Assembly: GCA_902604065.1 (NCBI GenBank)
Contig: CACKXF010000002.1
Coordinates: forward strand, 1-64,000
Direction: 5' to 3'
DNA: 64,000 nt
Origin: an uncultured Pelagibacteraceae bacterium
GTDB lineage: Bacteria > Pseudomonadota > Alphaproteobacteria > Pelagibacterales > Pelagibacteraceae
The position numbers and the translations under genes were made by a program. Positions 54,438 through 63,343 of the stretch are shown here, piece after piece. Each line of letters starts with the position of its first letter. Positions within the stretch are counted from its first letter, which is position 1. The notes below the pieces were generated by a model, which saw only the letters and a program-made list of their open reading frames with translations, did not search any database and was not told the DNA's origin.

Positions 54438-55103
54438 TTATTTTTTTGTTGCAGATACAATTATTTCTTTTTCAAATGTACTAAAAACTTTAAAACTTGA
54501 TAAACCCACATCATTAATTACAAAACCACTTGATTTAATCATATTAACAAATTCTTTCTTTTTTGGAAAAAACATTTTCAAACGGTAATTATTTTTAGGG
54601 TTGGTCGTGAATAAATTTTTTTTTTTATTTATAGATTTATAATTATGGCTACCGTATAAATTACTATCAATTATTATTTTGCCCCTTTTTTTAAGAATTT
54701 GATTAAAATAACCCAAGTATTCCTTGGCTGTTTTTTTATCTTGAAAATTATTCATTACTGAAAAACATATTATAAAATCAAATTTATTTCTATTTTTTGA
54801 AAAAAAATTTTTATTCTTGAGCAAGTTTAAAATTTTAAATTTTTTTTTAATTTTAAGTTTTTTGATTTTTCTTGTTACTTTTTTTAAAGCAAATTCTGAG
54901 ATGTCACAAAACGTTAAATTATAACCTTTTTTCAACAAGTGAATTCCATTAGTACCTGGTCCACATCCAAAATCTAAAACAGATCCTTTTTTTTTAAAAA
55001 ATATTTTTTCAATTCTAACTAATTCAAGACTAGGATAACTTTTATCGTATCCAGATTTATAAGTTGAGTCATATGACTTAATTGTATCTAATAAAATTTC
55101 CAT
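54438..55103 (-). CDS. Class I SAM-dependent methyltransferase
   Basis: A 221-residue protein with motif I SVLDFGCGPGTNGIHLLKKG, the acidic loop LTFCDISEFAL, and FDFIICFSVMNNFQD typical of Methyltransf_11/25. It lies between an amidotransferase and a 2-hydroxyacid dehydrogenase, touching the latter by one base. Substrate unknown; a sugar O- or N-methylation in the nonulosonate branch is a guess. Confidence 0.82.
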   Translation of the reverse strand: MEILLDTIKSYDSTYKSGYDKSYPSLELVRIEKIFFKKKGSVLDFGCGPGTNGIHLLKKGYNLTFCDISEFALKKVTRKIKKLKIKKKFKILNLLKNKNFFSKNRNKFDFIICFSVMNNFQDKKTAKEYLGYFNQILKKRGKIIIDSNLYGSHNYKSINKKKNLFTTNPKNNYRLKMFFPKKKEFVNMIKSSGFVINDVGLSSFKVFSTFEKEIIVSATKK

Positions 55104-56059
55104 CAGTAGCCTTTAGTTTTTGAGACTTCATAATTTACTTTTTTTCCACTTATATAAGCTTTAATATTATCAAAAACTAACTTAATTCTTCTATTGTTAT
55201 CAGTTGTGACGCCTGCTAAATGGTCAGTTAATAAAAAATTATTTTTTTTATCATATATAATCTTTTTTTTCATTCTGAAGGATCCAGTGTTATCTATTGC
55301 AACACCTAGAAATTTTCTCTTTTTCACAAAATATTTTAAATCTTTAATGTTTATAGTTTGATCTCTAGACACGCTAACAAATATTGAGTTTTTTTTCATA
55401 TTTTTAAATATCTTTTTATTAAAAATTTTTTTTGTTTTATTGGTAAGGGGTAAAGCATTTATAAGTATATCGTAATTTTTTATAATTTTTGGGACTTGTT
55501 TTAAATTATAGTTTCTAATTATATATTTTTTTGAGCTGAAAGAGTGATCAACTGAGCTTATCAAAGAGCTAAAATTACTCAATTTTTTTGCAATTGAGTT
55601 GCCTATCCCACCTAATCCAGCTATGATAATTTTTTTGCCGTTGATTTCCGTTGGCCTGAAAGAATATTTTTTTTCTCGATATTGATCAAACAAACCTCTT
55701 GTAATTGCTAATAATAAAGAAACGCAATGTTCAGATACATTAGGTCCTTGTATTTTCTTTCCCGCAGTAAACTTAAATTTATAACTTTTCATGAATGGTT
55801 CACATTCATCAACTCCAGCTCTAGTTAAATGGAGCCAGTTAAGATATTTGAATTCTTTATGTTTATTTTTAAGAAATTTAGATAGATTAATTTTTACAGG
55901 ATATTCATATAGTACAATTAATGCATTAATTTTTAAGGTCTTTTTGTGAAAAAAGTTATCGTCCCTAACATCAATAAATTCCACTTTTGCATATTTTTTA
56001 TTTAAAGAAAATATTTGATATTTATTTAGTCCAACAATTCCAATTATCTTTTTAGGCAT
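55103..56059 (-). CDS. D-isomer-specific 2-hydroxyacid dehydrogenase-like protein
   Basis: A 318-residue protein with the NAD-binding GKKIIIAGLGGIGNSIAKKL, the catalytic-Arg strand NSIFVSVSRDQTI, and the His strand FLLTDHLAGVTTDNNRR. The segment where the catalytic Glu normally sits (DVFexEPL) reads AIDNTGSFRMKKK, with no Glu in the expected spot, so its chemistry may differ from the standard family. It overlaps hisH by 8 bp. Such dehydrogenases in nonulosonate loci are rare; its role is unknown. Confidence 0.78.
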   Translation of the reverse strand: MPKKIIGIVGLNKYQIFSLNKKYAKVEFIDVRDDNFFHKKTLKINALIVLYEYPVKINLSKFLKNKHKEFKYLNWLHLTRAGVDECEPFMKSYKFKFTAGKKIQGPNVSEHCVSLLLAITRGLFDQYREKKYSFRPTEINGKKIIIAGLGGIGNSIAKKLSNFSSLISSVDHSFSSKKYIIRNYNLKQVPKIIKNYDILINALPLTNKTKKIFNKKIFKNMKKNSIFVSVSRDQTINIKDLKYFVKKRKFLGVAIDNTGSFRMKKKIIYDKKNNFLLTDHLAGVTTDNNRRIKLVFDNIKAYISGKKVNYEVSKTKGY

Positions 56060-56690
56060 AAGCTTCTTCTATAGTATTTTTTAATATTTCCAATCCATTT
56101 TTACCACTTTTCTCAGGATGAAACTGAAAGCCAATAATATTATCAGATTTAACTATAGCTGGAACATCAATGTCATAGTATCTGCAATACGCAATTAGAT
56201 CTATTTCATTTTTTGGATAAGCCATATATGAATGTACAAAATAGAAACTTCTGCCACTCAAATTCTTATTGAAATTAAATTTAGAGTTTTTATTTATAAA
56301 AAACAAATTACTCCAATTTATATGTGGTATTTTTATTTTTTTATTTTTTAAATGTTTATCAATTTTGTCTACTTTTCCCTCAATAAAATTAAGTCCGGTA
56401 TGAGATCCCATCTCATATCCCTTGGAAAATAATATTTGCATACCTAGGCATATTCCAAGAAGTGGTTTTTTAAGTGCTACATAATCTTTTATGGTTTTTG
56501 TGAGTTTGTATTTATTTAATAATTCAATCGCATTTTGAAAAGCCCCTACTCCCGGTAAGATTACAAAATCTGCGCTCATTATGTCATCATTTTTATTGCT
56601 TAAAGAACTTTCATATCCGATTTCTTTTAAAGCTCTTTTTAAACTTAAGATATTTCCACATCCATAATTTATAATAACAATCTTTTTCAT
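56052..56690 (-). CDS. hisH: HisH-type glutamine amidotransferase (amidine-module paralogue)
   Basis: A 212-residue class I glutaminase: IINYGCGNILSLKRALKEIG, GVGAFQNAIELL, GICLGMQILFSKG (nucleophile Cys), and the HxE end IIGFQFHPEKSGKNG. It hydrolyses glutamine and feeds ammonia to its HisF partner. It sits beside hisF but no other his genes; with the WbpG-like genes nearby it belongs to the sugar amidination set rather than histidine synthesis (as with HisH2/HisF2 and WbpG of Pseudomonas O-antigen). Confidence 0.92.
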   Translation of the reverse strand: MKKIVIINYGCGNILSLKRALKEIGYESSLSNKNDDIMSADFVILPGVGAFQNAIELLNKYKLTKTIKDYVALKKPLLGICLGMQILFSKGYEMGSHTGLNFIEGKVDKIDKHLKNKKIKIPHINWSNLFFINKNSKFNFNKNLSGRSFYFVHSYMAYPKNEIDLIAYCRYYDIDVPAIVKSDNIIGFQFHPEKSGKNGLEILKNTIEEAYA

Positions 56691-57445
56691 TGATTAAATT
56701 TTCTTACGTCAAGATTTAATTCTATAGCTTTATTTCTTATATCTCTTAAAGATATTTTTTCATAATGTAAGACATGGGCTATTGCAACAGCATCGGCTCC
56801 CCCGATCTTAACTGCTTTTTCAAGGTCATCTAATTTACCAAACCCCCCGCTAGCAATAACAGGCACATCAACAACATTAGTTACAGATTTTATTAAATCA
56901 ACATCAAACCCCTCAGTTGTACCTTCCTGATCTACTGAAGTTAGTAAAATCTCACCAATACCTAAATCTTGAGCTTGCTTAACCCAATCAATAACATCTA
57001 AATCAGTTTTTTCTCGACCAGACTCAACGTAAACGTCCCATTTTTCTTTTTGTTTTTTTTTAGCTTCTACCGATAAAACAATTGCTTGAGATCCAAATCG
57101 TTTTGATAAAATAGACAATATGTTAGGATTTTGAACAGCGTTGGTATTTAATGATATTTTATCTGCACCTGAGTCAAATATTTTCAGTGCATCATCTAGC
57201 GATCTAATGCCTCCTCCTACTGTAAATGGTATGAAAATATCTTCACAAGCTAATTTAATTATCTCATGGAGACTGTTACGATTGTATAAACTTGCAACAA
57301 GATCCATAAAAATTAATTCATCAGCACCGTCTCTATAATATTTTTTTGCAAAATCATTTGGATTTCCCATTACCCGCAATCCCTCTAGATTTATACTTTT
57401 AATCAAATTCGGGCCTTTAACGTCAAGTCTAGCGATTATTCTCAT
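56687..57445 (-). CDS. hisF: HisF-type synthase subunit (amidine-module paralogue)
   Basis: A 252-residue TIM barrel. The N-terminus ARLDVKGPNLIKSINLEGLRVMGNP has the form seen in O-antigen-locus HisF paralogues, which differs from housekeeping HisF (CLDVKDGRVVKG). Other motifs are FTVGGGIRSLDDALKIFDSGADKISLNT, LTSVDQEGTTEGFDVDLI, and VPVIASGGFGKLDDL. It likely channels ammonia from HisH to the WbpG/PseA-like amidotransferases. It overlaps hisH by 4 bp and neuA by 17 bp. Confidence 0.92.
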   Translation of the reverse strand: MRIIARLDVKGPNLIKSINLEGLRVMGNPNDFAKKYYRDGADELIFMDLVASLYNRNSLHEIIKLACEDIFIPFTVGGGIRSLDDALKIFDSGADKISLNTNAVQNPNILSILSKRFGSQAIVLSVEAKKKQKEKWDVYVESGREKTDLDVIDWVKQAQDLGIGEILLTSVDQEGTTEGFDVDLIKSVTNVVDVPVIASGGFGKLDDLEKAVKIGGADAVAIAHVLHYEKISLRDIRNKAIELNLDVRKFNQ

Positions 57446-58016
57446 ATTTACTTAATTTTTTAAAATCTTTCAGCGTATCAATATCTATTGATCTTTTCGG
57501 GGGCATGTTAAATTTATAAGTATTTTTGTAATAGAAAAATTTTTTTTTTATAAAATAGTTTATTTTTTGAATATATATAGCTCCATTAATCTTTTGATTA
57601 GATTTATTGACTGAAACAAGGCTCTTTAAATTTTTTTTTATGGTTATTTTTATTGAATTATCAATGTCCTTAACACTCCGTAAAGGAGAGGTGGGTTGAA
57701 GCAAAATAAAATAATCATATTTTTTCTTGGTTTTTTTTATAACATCAAAAACAACATCTTTTGTCATTGACTTAGATCCAGAGAGTTTTTTTTGCCTTAA
57801 CTTTTCTGTTTTAAAACCATTTTTTTTGGCAATTTTATTAATTTTTTTACTGTCGGTTGACAAAAAGATTTCATCTATGAATCGAGATTTTCTTGCGCTT
57901 AGCATTGATAATAAGAAAAGTGGTTTTTTTTTAAATATTTTTAAGTTTTTAAACTTTAATCTCTTGCTTCCAATTCTTGCTGGAATGATAGCAATAATCT
58001 TTTTTTTTAAGTACAT
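57429..58016 (-). CDS. CMP-nonulosonate cytidylyltransferase (NeuA/LegF/PseF-like)
   Basis: A 195-residue nucleotidyltransferase with IIAIIPARIGSKRLKFKNLK (CTP-binding motif), DEIFLSTDSKKI, FILLQPTSPLRSVKDID, INGAIYI and PPKRSIDIDTLKDF. It activates a nonulosonic acid with CTP to make the CMP-sugar donor. It is shorter than E. coli NeuA and typical of LegF/PseF-size proteins (about 200-230 aa). It overlaps hisF by 17 bp and lies 8 bp after the CBS-nucleotidyltransferase gene. Confidence 0.88.
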   Translation of the reverse strand: MYLKKKIIAIIPARIGSKRLKFKNLKIFKKKPLFLLSMLSARKSRFIDEIFLSTDSKKINKIAKKNGFKTEKLRQKKLSGSKSMTKDVVFDVIKKTKKKYDYFILLQPTSPLRSVKDIDNSIKITIKKNLKSLVSVNKSNQKINGAIYIQKINYFIKKKFFYYKNTYKFNMPPKRSIDIDTLKDFKKLSKYENNR

Positions 58017-58024
58017 TTAAAACT

Positions 58025-59080
58025 TTATTCACTAGATGGCCAATTTGAAAGATCTTGCCACTCATTTTCATTTATTGGAAAAACTCCAACTTTGAGTTTC
58101 TTTTTAAAAAGTTTTTCTATTAATTCGTTCATATCTAAAGGCTTACTTTTAGAAATTAAATTAAGAACTTTAGGATGAATAACGTAAAAGCCAGTATTAG
58201 CCAAAAAATCTACTTTAGGTTTCTCGTCTATATTTAAGAGTTGACCCTTCTTATTTGTTTTGCAAACACCGTATGGTATCTGGTTTTTCTTTTTCGATAC
58301 TACAACTGTTAACGCAAATTTATTATCTTCATGATACTGATACAAAGAGATAAAATCACAAAAAATCAAAGAGTCACAATTTATAACAAAAAAACTAGTT
58401 TTGAGTTTATCTTTTATTAATCGCAAAGAACCTGCTGTTCCCATTGAAAATTTTTCTTGTACCAGTTTTATATTATATTTTTTATCAAAATTTGAAAAAT
58501 ATGATTTCAATAATTCACTTTTATAGTTAATTGTAATATAAAATTTATTCAGGTTATAAGATTTAAACGTACTTATAACATTTTCAATCATTGATTTTCC
58601 TCTTATAGGTAATAATGGCTTAGGTATAACGCTTGTGTGTGGAAGTAATCTTTTCCCTAATCCACCTGCCATAATTACAGTGCTAATGTTTTTTAATTGA
58701 ATACCCTTTTTGTTAAAATATTTTTTAAAAATTTTATTATCTTCAGGAGTGATTACATCTCTTAGCACTCTACTATTATCTATAACTGGAATGATTTTGT
58801 AATCCCTCTTTGCTATTCTTGAAATTTGAAAATTTTTTTTTTTTTTATATTTTAAATAATATGGTTTCTTATTAACAAATTTAAATATTCTGTCATCAAA
58901 TTCAGCTCCATTTAAAATAGCTCTTCTCACATCTCCATCGGTTAATGTGCCGATTAACTTCATTTTATTGTCTAAAACAATTAAACATTTATTTTTATTT
59001 TTATTTAAAAAAAATAGAGCTTTATTAAGTGTATTGTTTTTATCAATAAATTGATAATTTTTATCGTCTGAAATGATCAT
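58025..59080 (-). CDS. CBS-domain nucleotidyltransferase (PtmE-like GlcN-1-P guanylyltransferase)
   Basis: A 351-residue fusion: two N-terminal CBS motifs (CLIVLDNKMKLIGTLTDGDVRRAIL; IIPVIDNSRVLRDVIT) and a C-terminal nucleotidyltransferase starting STVIMAGGLGKRLLPHTSVIPKPLLPI, with FFVINCDSLIFCDF. This architecture matches PtmE of Campylobacter, which makes GDP-glucosamine for the legionaminic acid route. The CBS pair may sense a nucleotide. The start overlaps the LegG-like gene by 20 bp. Activity on GlcN-1-P is inferred from domain architecture and context. Confidence 0.85.
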   Translation of the reverse strand: MIISDDKNYQFIDKNNTLNKALFFLNKNKNKCLIVLDNKMKLIGTLTDGDVRRAILNGAEFDDRIFKFVNKKPYYLKYKKKKNFQISRIAKRDYKIIPVIDNSRVLRDVITPEDNKIFKKYFNKKGIQLKNISTVIMAGGLGKRLLPHTSVIPKPLLPIRGKSMIENVISTFKSYNLNKFYITINYKSELLKSYFSNFDKKYNIKLVQEKFSMGTAGSLRLIKDKLKTSFFVINCDSLIFCDFISLYQYHEDNKFALTVVVSKKKNQIPYGVCKTNKKGQLLNIDEKPKVDFLANTGFYVIHPKVLNLISKSKPLDMNELIEKLFKKKLKVGVFPINENEWQDLSNWPSSE

Positions 59081-60239
59081 AAAATTTTTTATTTAAAAAT
59101 GTTTTTTTCTTACTCATATTGAAAACCTGATTTAAAACTTTTGTTAAATTTATTTTTTTATCATAAGGGTTTTTGATATTTGAGATTTTACGATTAAACT
59201 TTTTGGATAAAGCGAAATTTAATGCTTGGTTAATTGATAATTCATTAAATTTACAATCAATAACATTGTCTGGTTTTACTTTCCCCTCTTGTCTGTTACC
59301 AATATTGATTACTGGTAATTTAAAAGAAGTCGCCTCTACAATCCCACTTGAGGAATTGCCGAGCATTAAACTACAATGCATCATAAGATTTGTGTAAAGT
59401 TTTAACCCTGCATTTTTAATAATTTTAATGTTTTTTAATTTTTGATTTAAAAACTTATATTCCCTAACAATTTCTTTGAATCCTGAGTCTGAATTGGGAT
59501 AAGTTAAAATTGCTTGCATATTTGTTTTTTTTAATACGTTGGATAAAATTTTTATATGTTTTTTTATTAACTTTGGTTCTTTAGTTACTGGATGAAACGT
59601 TACTAACATTGTTTTTTTACTAAAATCTAGACCCGTAATTTTACTTATTTCATATTTACTCATTTTTTTTTGCTTCTTCATTAAATTTATTTCAGGGATA
59701 CCTATGTTAACAATACGCCAATTTTCCTCCCCTAATTGATTAATCCTTTTTTTGTACTCTGAATGCGCTACTAAATGAAAATGAGATAATTTAGTTATAG
59801 AGTGTCTAATCGAGTCATCTATTGCTCCCTCTGTTATAGCTCCGCCATATAAGTGTATGACTGGAATATTAAATGGTAAAGCTGCAATAGGCGCTGATAT
59901 CATTTCAAATCTATCGCCTAAAATAAAAATTAAATCTGGTCTTTTTTTTTTTAATATATCAGATATTTTCTTTATTTCAGAACTAACCATAGATGCTAGA
60001 TACTTGGGGTTATCTTGTAAATTAAAGGAAGTGTTTTTATAATTAGGCGATGATACTACCGAAAATTTTTTTTTTATATTTTGTATGGTAGAACCAAAAA
60101 AGCTTAAGTAGTGGATATATGAAGGAACAATTTCCAATTTAACGTTTTTTTTTCCTTTTAAAATATTTAAAATTGGTAAAAACCTCTCAAAATCAGACCT
60201 TCCAACAGTGTATGCTATGACTTTTAATTTATTTTTCAT
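59061..60239 (-). CDS. NDP-N-acetyl sugar 2-epimerase (hydrolysing; NeuC/LegG-like)
   Basis: A 392-residue GT-B-fold hydrolysing epimerase: IAYTVGRSDFERFLPIL, DLIFILGDRFEMISAPIAALPFNIPVIHLYGGAITEGAIDDSIRHSITKLSHFHLVA, and MLGNSSSGIVEATSFKLPVINIGNRQEGK near the C-terminus. It produces a free 2-epimerised sugar, such as 2,4-diacetamido-2,4,6-trideoxymannose, for condensation by NeuB. It overlaps the LegC gene by 11 bp. GDP- versus UDP-substrate is not decided by sequence; the PtmE-like neighbour suggests GDP. Confidence 0.9.
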   Translation of the reverse strand: MKNKLKVIAYTVGRSDFERFLPILNILKGKKNVKLEIVPSYIHYLSFFGSTIQNIKKKFSVVSSPNYKNTSFNLQDNPKYLASMVSSEIKKISDILKKKRPDLIFILGDRFEMISAPIAALPFNIPVIHLYGGAITEGAIDDSIRHSITKLSHFHLVAHSEYKKRINQLGEENWRIVNIGIPEINLMKKQKKMSKYEISKITGLDFSKKTMLVTFHPVTKEPKLIKKHIKILSNVLKKTNMQAILTYPNSDSGFKEIVREYKFLNQKLKNIKIIKNAGLKLYTNLMMHCSLMLGNSSSGIVEATSFKLPVINIGNRQEGKVKPDNVIDCKFNELSINQALNFALSKKFNRKISNIKNPYDKKINLTKVLNQVFNMSKKKTFLNKKFYDHFRR

Positions 60240-61389
60240 AGTTGATAATTGGGCTGCTTGGAAAGTTTACAGCTTTATTAAAAAATATATTTGCATTATT
60301 AATTTTATCTCTTGGGCATGATTTAAAAATTTTAAGGGTATGGAGTGGTCTCCATGTAGATCGAAAACCAAAGCCTTTACTTTTATAATAATTAATGATT
60401 TTTTTTTTAAATTTATTATTTTTGACCAAACCAATTATTAGCCAATAATTTGTCTTTGATTGTTTAGGTTCCTTTAATATCGAAATTTCTTTATTTTCTT
60501 GTAAAATTTTTTCATAAGTTTCATAATTTTTTCTTTTTGCTTTTAAAATTTTTTTCAAATTTTCCATTTGTGCACATCCGACCGCTGCTGATAAATTTGT
60601 CATTCTGTAATTGAAACCAATTTCATCGTGGACATGATCATCAGAACCACTTTTTTTTGCGTGTACTGAAAGATGTTTAAGTTTTTTAGCCATCTTTTTA
60701 TCATTAGTTATAATTGCTCCTCCGCCACCACAAGTAATAGTTTTATTGCCATTAAAACTTAAAATACCTGCATCACTAAAAGTGCCTAAGTGTTTTTTAC
60801 GATAAAAAGAACCTAGGGCCTCTGCAGCATCTTCTATTATTTTAATATTGTATATTCGGCATATTTTTTTAATTTCTAAAATTTTACTGGGAAAACCGTA
60901 TAAGTGAACTACAATTAAAGCTTTAATTTTTTTTCCGGTTTTTTTATTATAAGAATATTTTCCTTTTTTTTTAGAAATACGATCTAAATATAATCTTAAT
61001 TTTTTCGGACAAATTCCAAGATTTTCATTTTCTATATCCACAAAATTTGGAGTTGCATTACAGTAGATTACAGAAGAGGCTGTAGCGACATAAGTTGATG
61101 TGGGCATTAAAATTTCATCGTTTTTTCCAACTTCAAGATACTTCATAATTAAATGAAGAGCAGATGTTCCTGAAGAAGTTGCTACAGCATATTTGCTTTT
61201 AGTATATTTGGCCAATTTATTTTCAAAAGACGATACATAATTTCCAACATAGGAAACAAAACTTGATTCGATACAGTTTGTTAAATATTTTTTTTCATTC
61301 CCTTTAAATAATGGATCATGAAGCCTAGCTGACTTATTATTAAAAACTTTTTTAAGTGAGTTTAATAAATTTCTTTGAGATTTAATCAT
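60229..61389 (-). CDS. LegC-like nucleotide-sugar aminotransferase (DegT/DnrJ/EryC1)
   Basis: A 386-residue PLP aminotransferase with AVATSSGTSALHLIMKYLEVG, EDAAEALGSFY, and the catalytic lysine in LSFNGNKTITCGGGGAI, then HDEIGFNYRMTNLSAAVGCAQ. Unlike the ColD-like protein, Lys is retained. It would aminate C4 of a 4-keto-6-deoxy GlcNAc nucleotide. It overlaps the neuB-like gene by 4 bp. LegC is the best name given the LegG, LegI and PtmE-like neighbours. Confidence 0.88.
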   Translation of the reverse strand: MIKSQRNLLNSLKKVFNNKSARLHDPLFKGNEKKYLTNCIESSFVSYVGNYVSSFENKLAKYTKSKYAVATSSGTSALHLIMKYLEVGKNDEILMPTSTYVATASSVIYCNATPNFVDIENENLGICPKKLRLYLDRISKKKGKYSYNKKTGKKIKALIVVHLYGFPSKILEIKKICRIYNIKIIEDAAEALGSFYRKKHLGTFSDAGILSFNGNKTITCGGGGAIITNDKKMAKKLKHLSVHAKKSGSDDHVHDEIGFNYRMTNLSAAVGCAQMENLKKILKAKRKNYETYEKILQENKEISILKEPKQSKTNYWLIIGLVKNNKFKKKIINYYKSKGFGFRSTWRPLHTLKIFKSCPRDKINNANIFFNKAVNFPSSPIINYEK

Positions 61390-62393
61390 ATATGTTTTTT
61401 TGAAATGACTCTATTAGAGCCAATTTGTTTTTTTACTTTTTTACCTAAAACTTTATTTAATTCAATAGGTGAAAAACCAGTTCCAGGCCTTTTAAAACAT
61501 AAATCTCTTTTTTTTAAAATTTCACCTTTAGAAATTTGTCTTTTTGATACTATACTTTTTCTAGCCATGAGTTTAATTTTATTTTCTTCCTTTGAAATAA
61601 CCTTCTTTGAATTGCCTAATATAATTTCAAATTCTCTTATTTTTTTAACAAATCTTGTAAAATCCTTAATATTGTAAGATGCTTTGTGATCTGGACCAAT
61701 CATATTATTGTTTAAAGTCACATGTTTTTCAATAATAGTAGCTCCCTTTGCTATAGCTCCAATACTAGCCTCGTCAGTTAAAGAATGATCAGAATAACCT
61801 ATGGGCGTTTTAAAAATTTTTTTTATTTGATCTAGTACATTTAAATTTATTTGTTTTTTATGAACTGGATATAAACTAGTACAATGAAGTAAAGTTATTT
61901 TTTTTTTTTTATTTCTGTTTAAGATCTTTATAGATTTTTTAATTTCATCAAATGAAGACATACCGGTAGATAGTATTATTTCTTTTGATTGTTTTGATAA
62001 AAATTTCAACATATCGTAGGATAATATCTCTCCAGATGATATCTTGATTAAAGGAACTTTAATACTGTTAATTAGGTATTTGAGACTATCTAGGTCAAAG
62101 GCAGTGCAAATATATTTTTTCTTAAATTTATTGCAATAATTTTTTAAGTTTTGATGATTCTTTTTAGATAATTGTAATTTTCTGCTCATATTTATAACTG
62201 ATTTTTCCTTATCATTTTTCTTTTGGTAGTTAGCTTTAAATGCATCTAAACTATAAACATCTTCAGGTTTAGCTAATTGAAATTTGATAAAATCAATATC
62301 AAGCTTAGAAAGTTTTTTAATAATTTTTTTTGCCAAATAGATGGAGCCATTATGATTGACACCGACCTCAGCAATTATTCTAACTTTTTTCAT
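61386..62393 (-). CDS. Nonulosonic acid synthase (NeuB/LegI-like)
   Basis: A 335-residue enzyme condensing phosphoenolpyruvate with a 6-deoxy-diamino-mannose-type sugar or ManNAc. The TIM barrel has RIIAEVGVNHNGSIYLAK, IDFIKFQLAKPEDVY, ICTAFDLDSLKYL, KISSGEI, LSTGMSSFDEIKKSI, LLHCTSLYP, and GYSDHSLTDEASIGAIAKGATIIEKHVTL; a C-terminal SAF (antifreeze-like) domain ends it (VSKRQISKGEILKKRDLCFKRPGTGFSP). It starts 4 bp inside the ATP-grasp gene. Sugar specificity (legionaminic, pseudaminic or neuraminic) is not resolved. Confidence 0.92.
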   Translation of the reverse strand: MKKVRIIAEVGVNHNGSIYLAKKIIKKLSKLDIDFIKFQLAKPEDVYSLDAFKANYQKKNDKEKSVINMSRKLQLSKKNHQNLKNYCNKFKKKYICTAFDLDSLKYLINSIKVPLIKISSGEILSYDMLKFLSKQSKEIILSTGMSSFDEIKKSIKILNRNKKKKITLLHCTSLYPVHKKQINLNVLDQIKKIFKTPIGYSDHSLTDEASIGAIAKGATIIEKHVTLNNNMIGPDHKASYNIKDFTRFVKKIREFEIILGNSKKVISKEENKIKLMARKSIVSKRQISKGEILKKRDLCFKRPGTGFSPIELNKVLGKKVKKQIGSNRVISKKHI

Positions 62394-63331
62394 CTTTTGA
62401 TTCTTGATTTAATTTCTAAACCTTTCATACCAATTAAGTACTTTGGATTTTTTTTAATAAACATTTTTTTGTTTTTATAATTTTTTATAAGAGCTTCTAA
62501 ATAGTTTAGTCCTGAAATATGGGTAAAAGGATAACCACCTCCAAATCTTGGGTTTACATCAACTAAAAATAATTCATTGTTTTTTGAAACTATTATATCG
62601 CAGTCTAAATTTCCTATATGTTTGAAAGTTTTTGATATTTTCATAGCAAATTTTTCTAAATTTTTATTTTTGACTATTTCACATTTATCTGTTTCACCAC
62701 TTCTCATTAAGTATTTTTTTTTTATACAACATGATAAAAAATTGCCGGTATTATCATTAAAAATATCAACATTATATTCTGTTCCTTTTATAAATTTTTG
62801 AATAATAAATTTTTTATCTTTTTTAAAATTAAATTTTTTATCTTTGTAAATTTTCAAGTTTTTAGATCCACTACCATTTTTTTCCTTTATTACTATAGGG
62901 TATCTCTTTATTAGATTTTTTTTGGAATATATTTCTGGATAGCCAATATCATTTTTTTTACAAAAATAAAAAAGTTTTTTTTTATCATTACAAATTTTAA
63001 TAATACTATAATTAGAAACAGCTACCCTGCATTTATTTTTTTCAAAACGTATTTTGTTTTTTGAAAGAATTTCTAAATCTAAATCTGATAAAGGTATAAT
63101 TAAACTAATTTTGGATTTTTTTACCAAATTTAAAATTGAACTTAAATATTTCTTTTCATTTCTTATTACTTTTGGTGTCAAATGAACTTTTTTTTTTACA
63201 TTTGTATAAAATGCTGCAGAATTTTTATCCGAGTCGGCAACATGAATTACTAATTTTTCTCTTTTCTTAATTTCAGATAAAAAATCTATAAAATAAGTTC
63301 TCCTACCGGCATTAGTTAATAAAATATTCAT
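62390..63331 (-). CDS. ATP-grasp protein (CarB/PylC-like)
   Basis: A 313-residue ATP-grasp ligase-type protein: N-terminal pre-ATP-grasp strand NILLTNAGRRTYFI, VADSDKNSAAF, an ATP-binding region IVIKEKNGSGSKNL, and the metal-binding VDVNPRFGGGYPFTHISGLN. Such proteins join a carboxylate to an amine or phosphate. It lies 12 bp after the radical-SAM gene and overlaps the NeuB-like gene by 4 bp. In nonulosonate loci a role in tailoring the sugar with an amino-acid-like group can be proposed; this is an inference. Confidence 0.8.
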   Translation of the reverse strand: MNILLTNAGRRTYFIDFLSEIKKREKLVIHVADSDKNSAAFYTNVKKKVHLTPKVIRNEKKYLSSILNLVKKSKISLIIPLSDLDLEILSKNKIRFEKNKCRVAVSNYSIIKICNDKKKLFYFCKKNDIGYPEIYSKKNLIKRYPIVIKEKNGSGSKNLKIYKDKKFNFKKDKKFIIQKFIKGTEYNVDIFNDNTGNFLSCCIKKKYLMRSGETDKCEIVKNKNLEKFAMKISKTFKHIGNLDCDIIVSKNNELFLVDVNPRFGGGYPFTHISGLNYLEALIKNYKNKKMFIKKNPKYLIGMKGLEIKSRIKR

Positions 63332-63343
63332 TTAATGAAAAAA

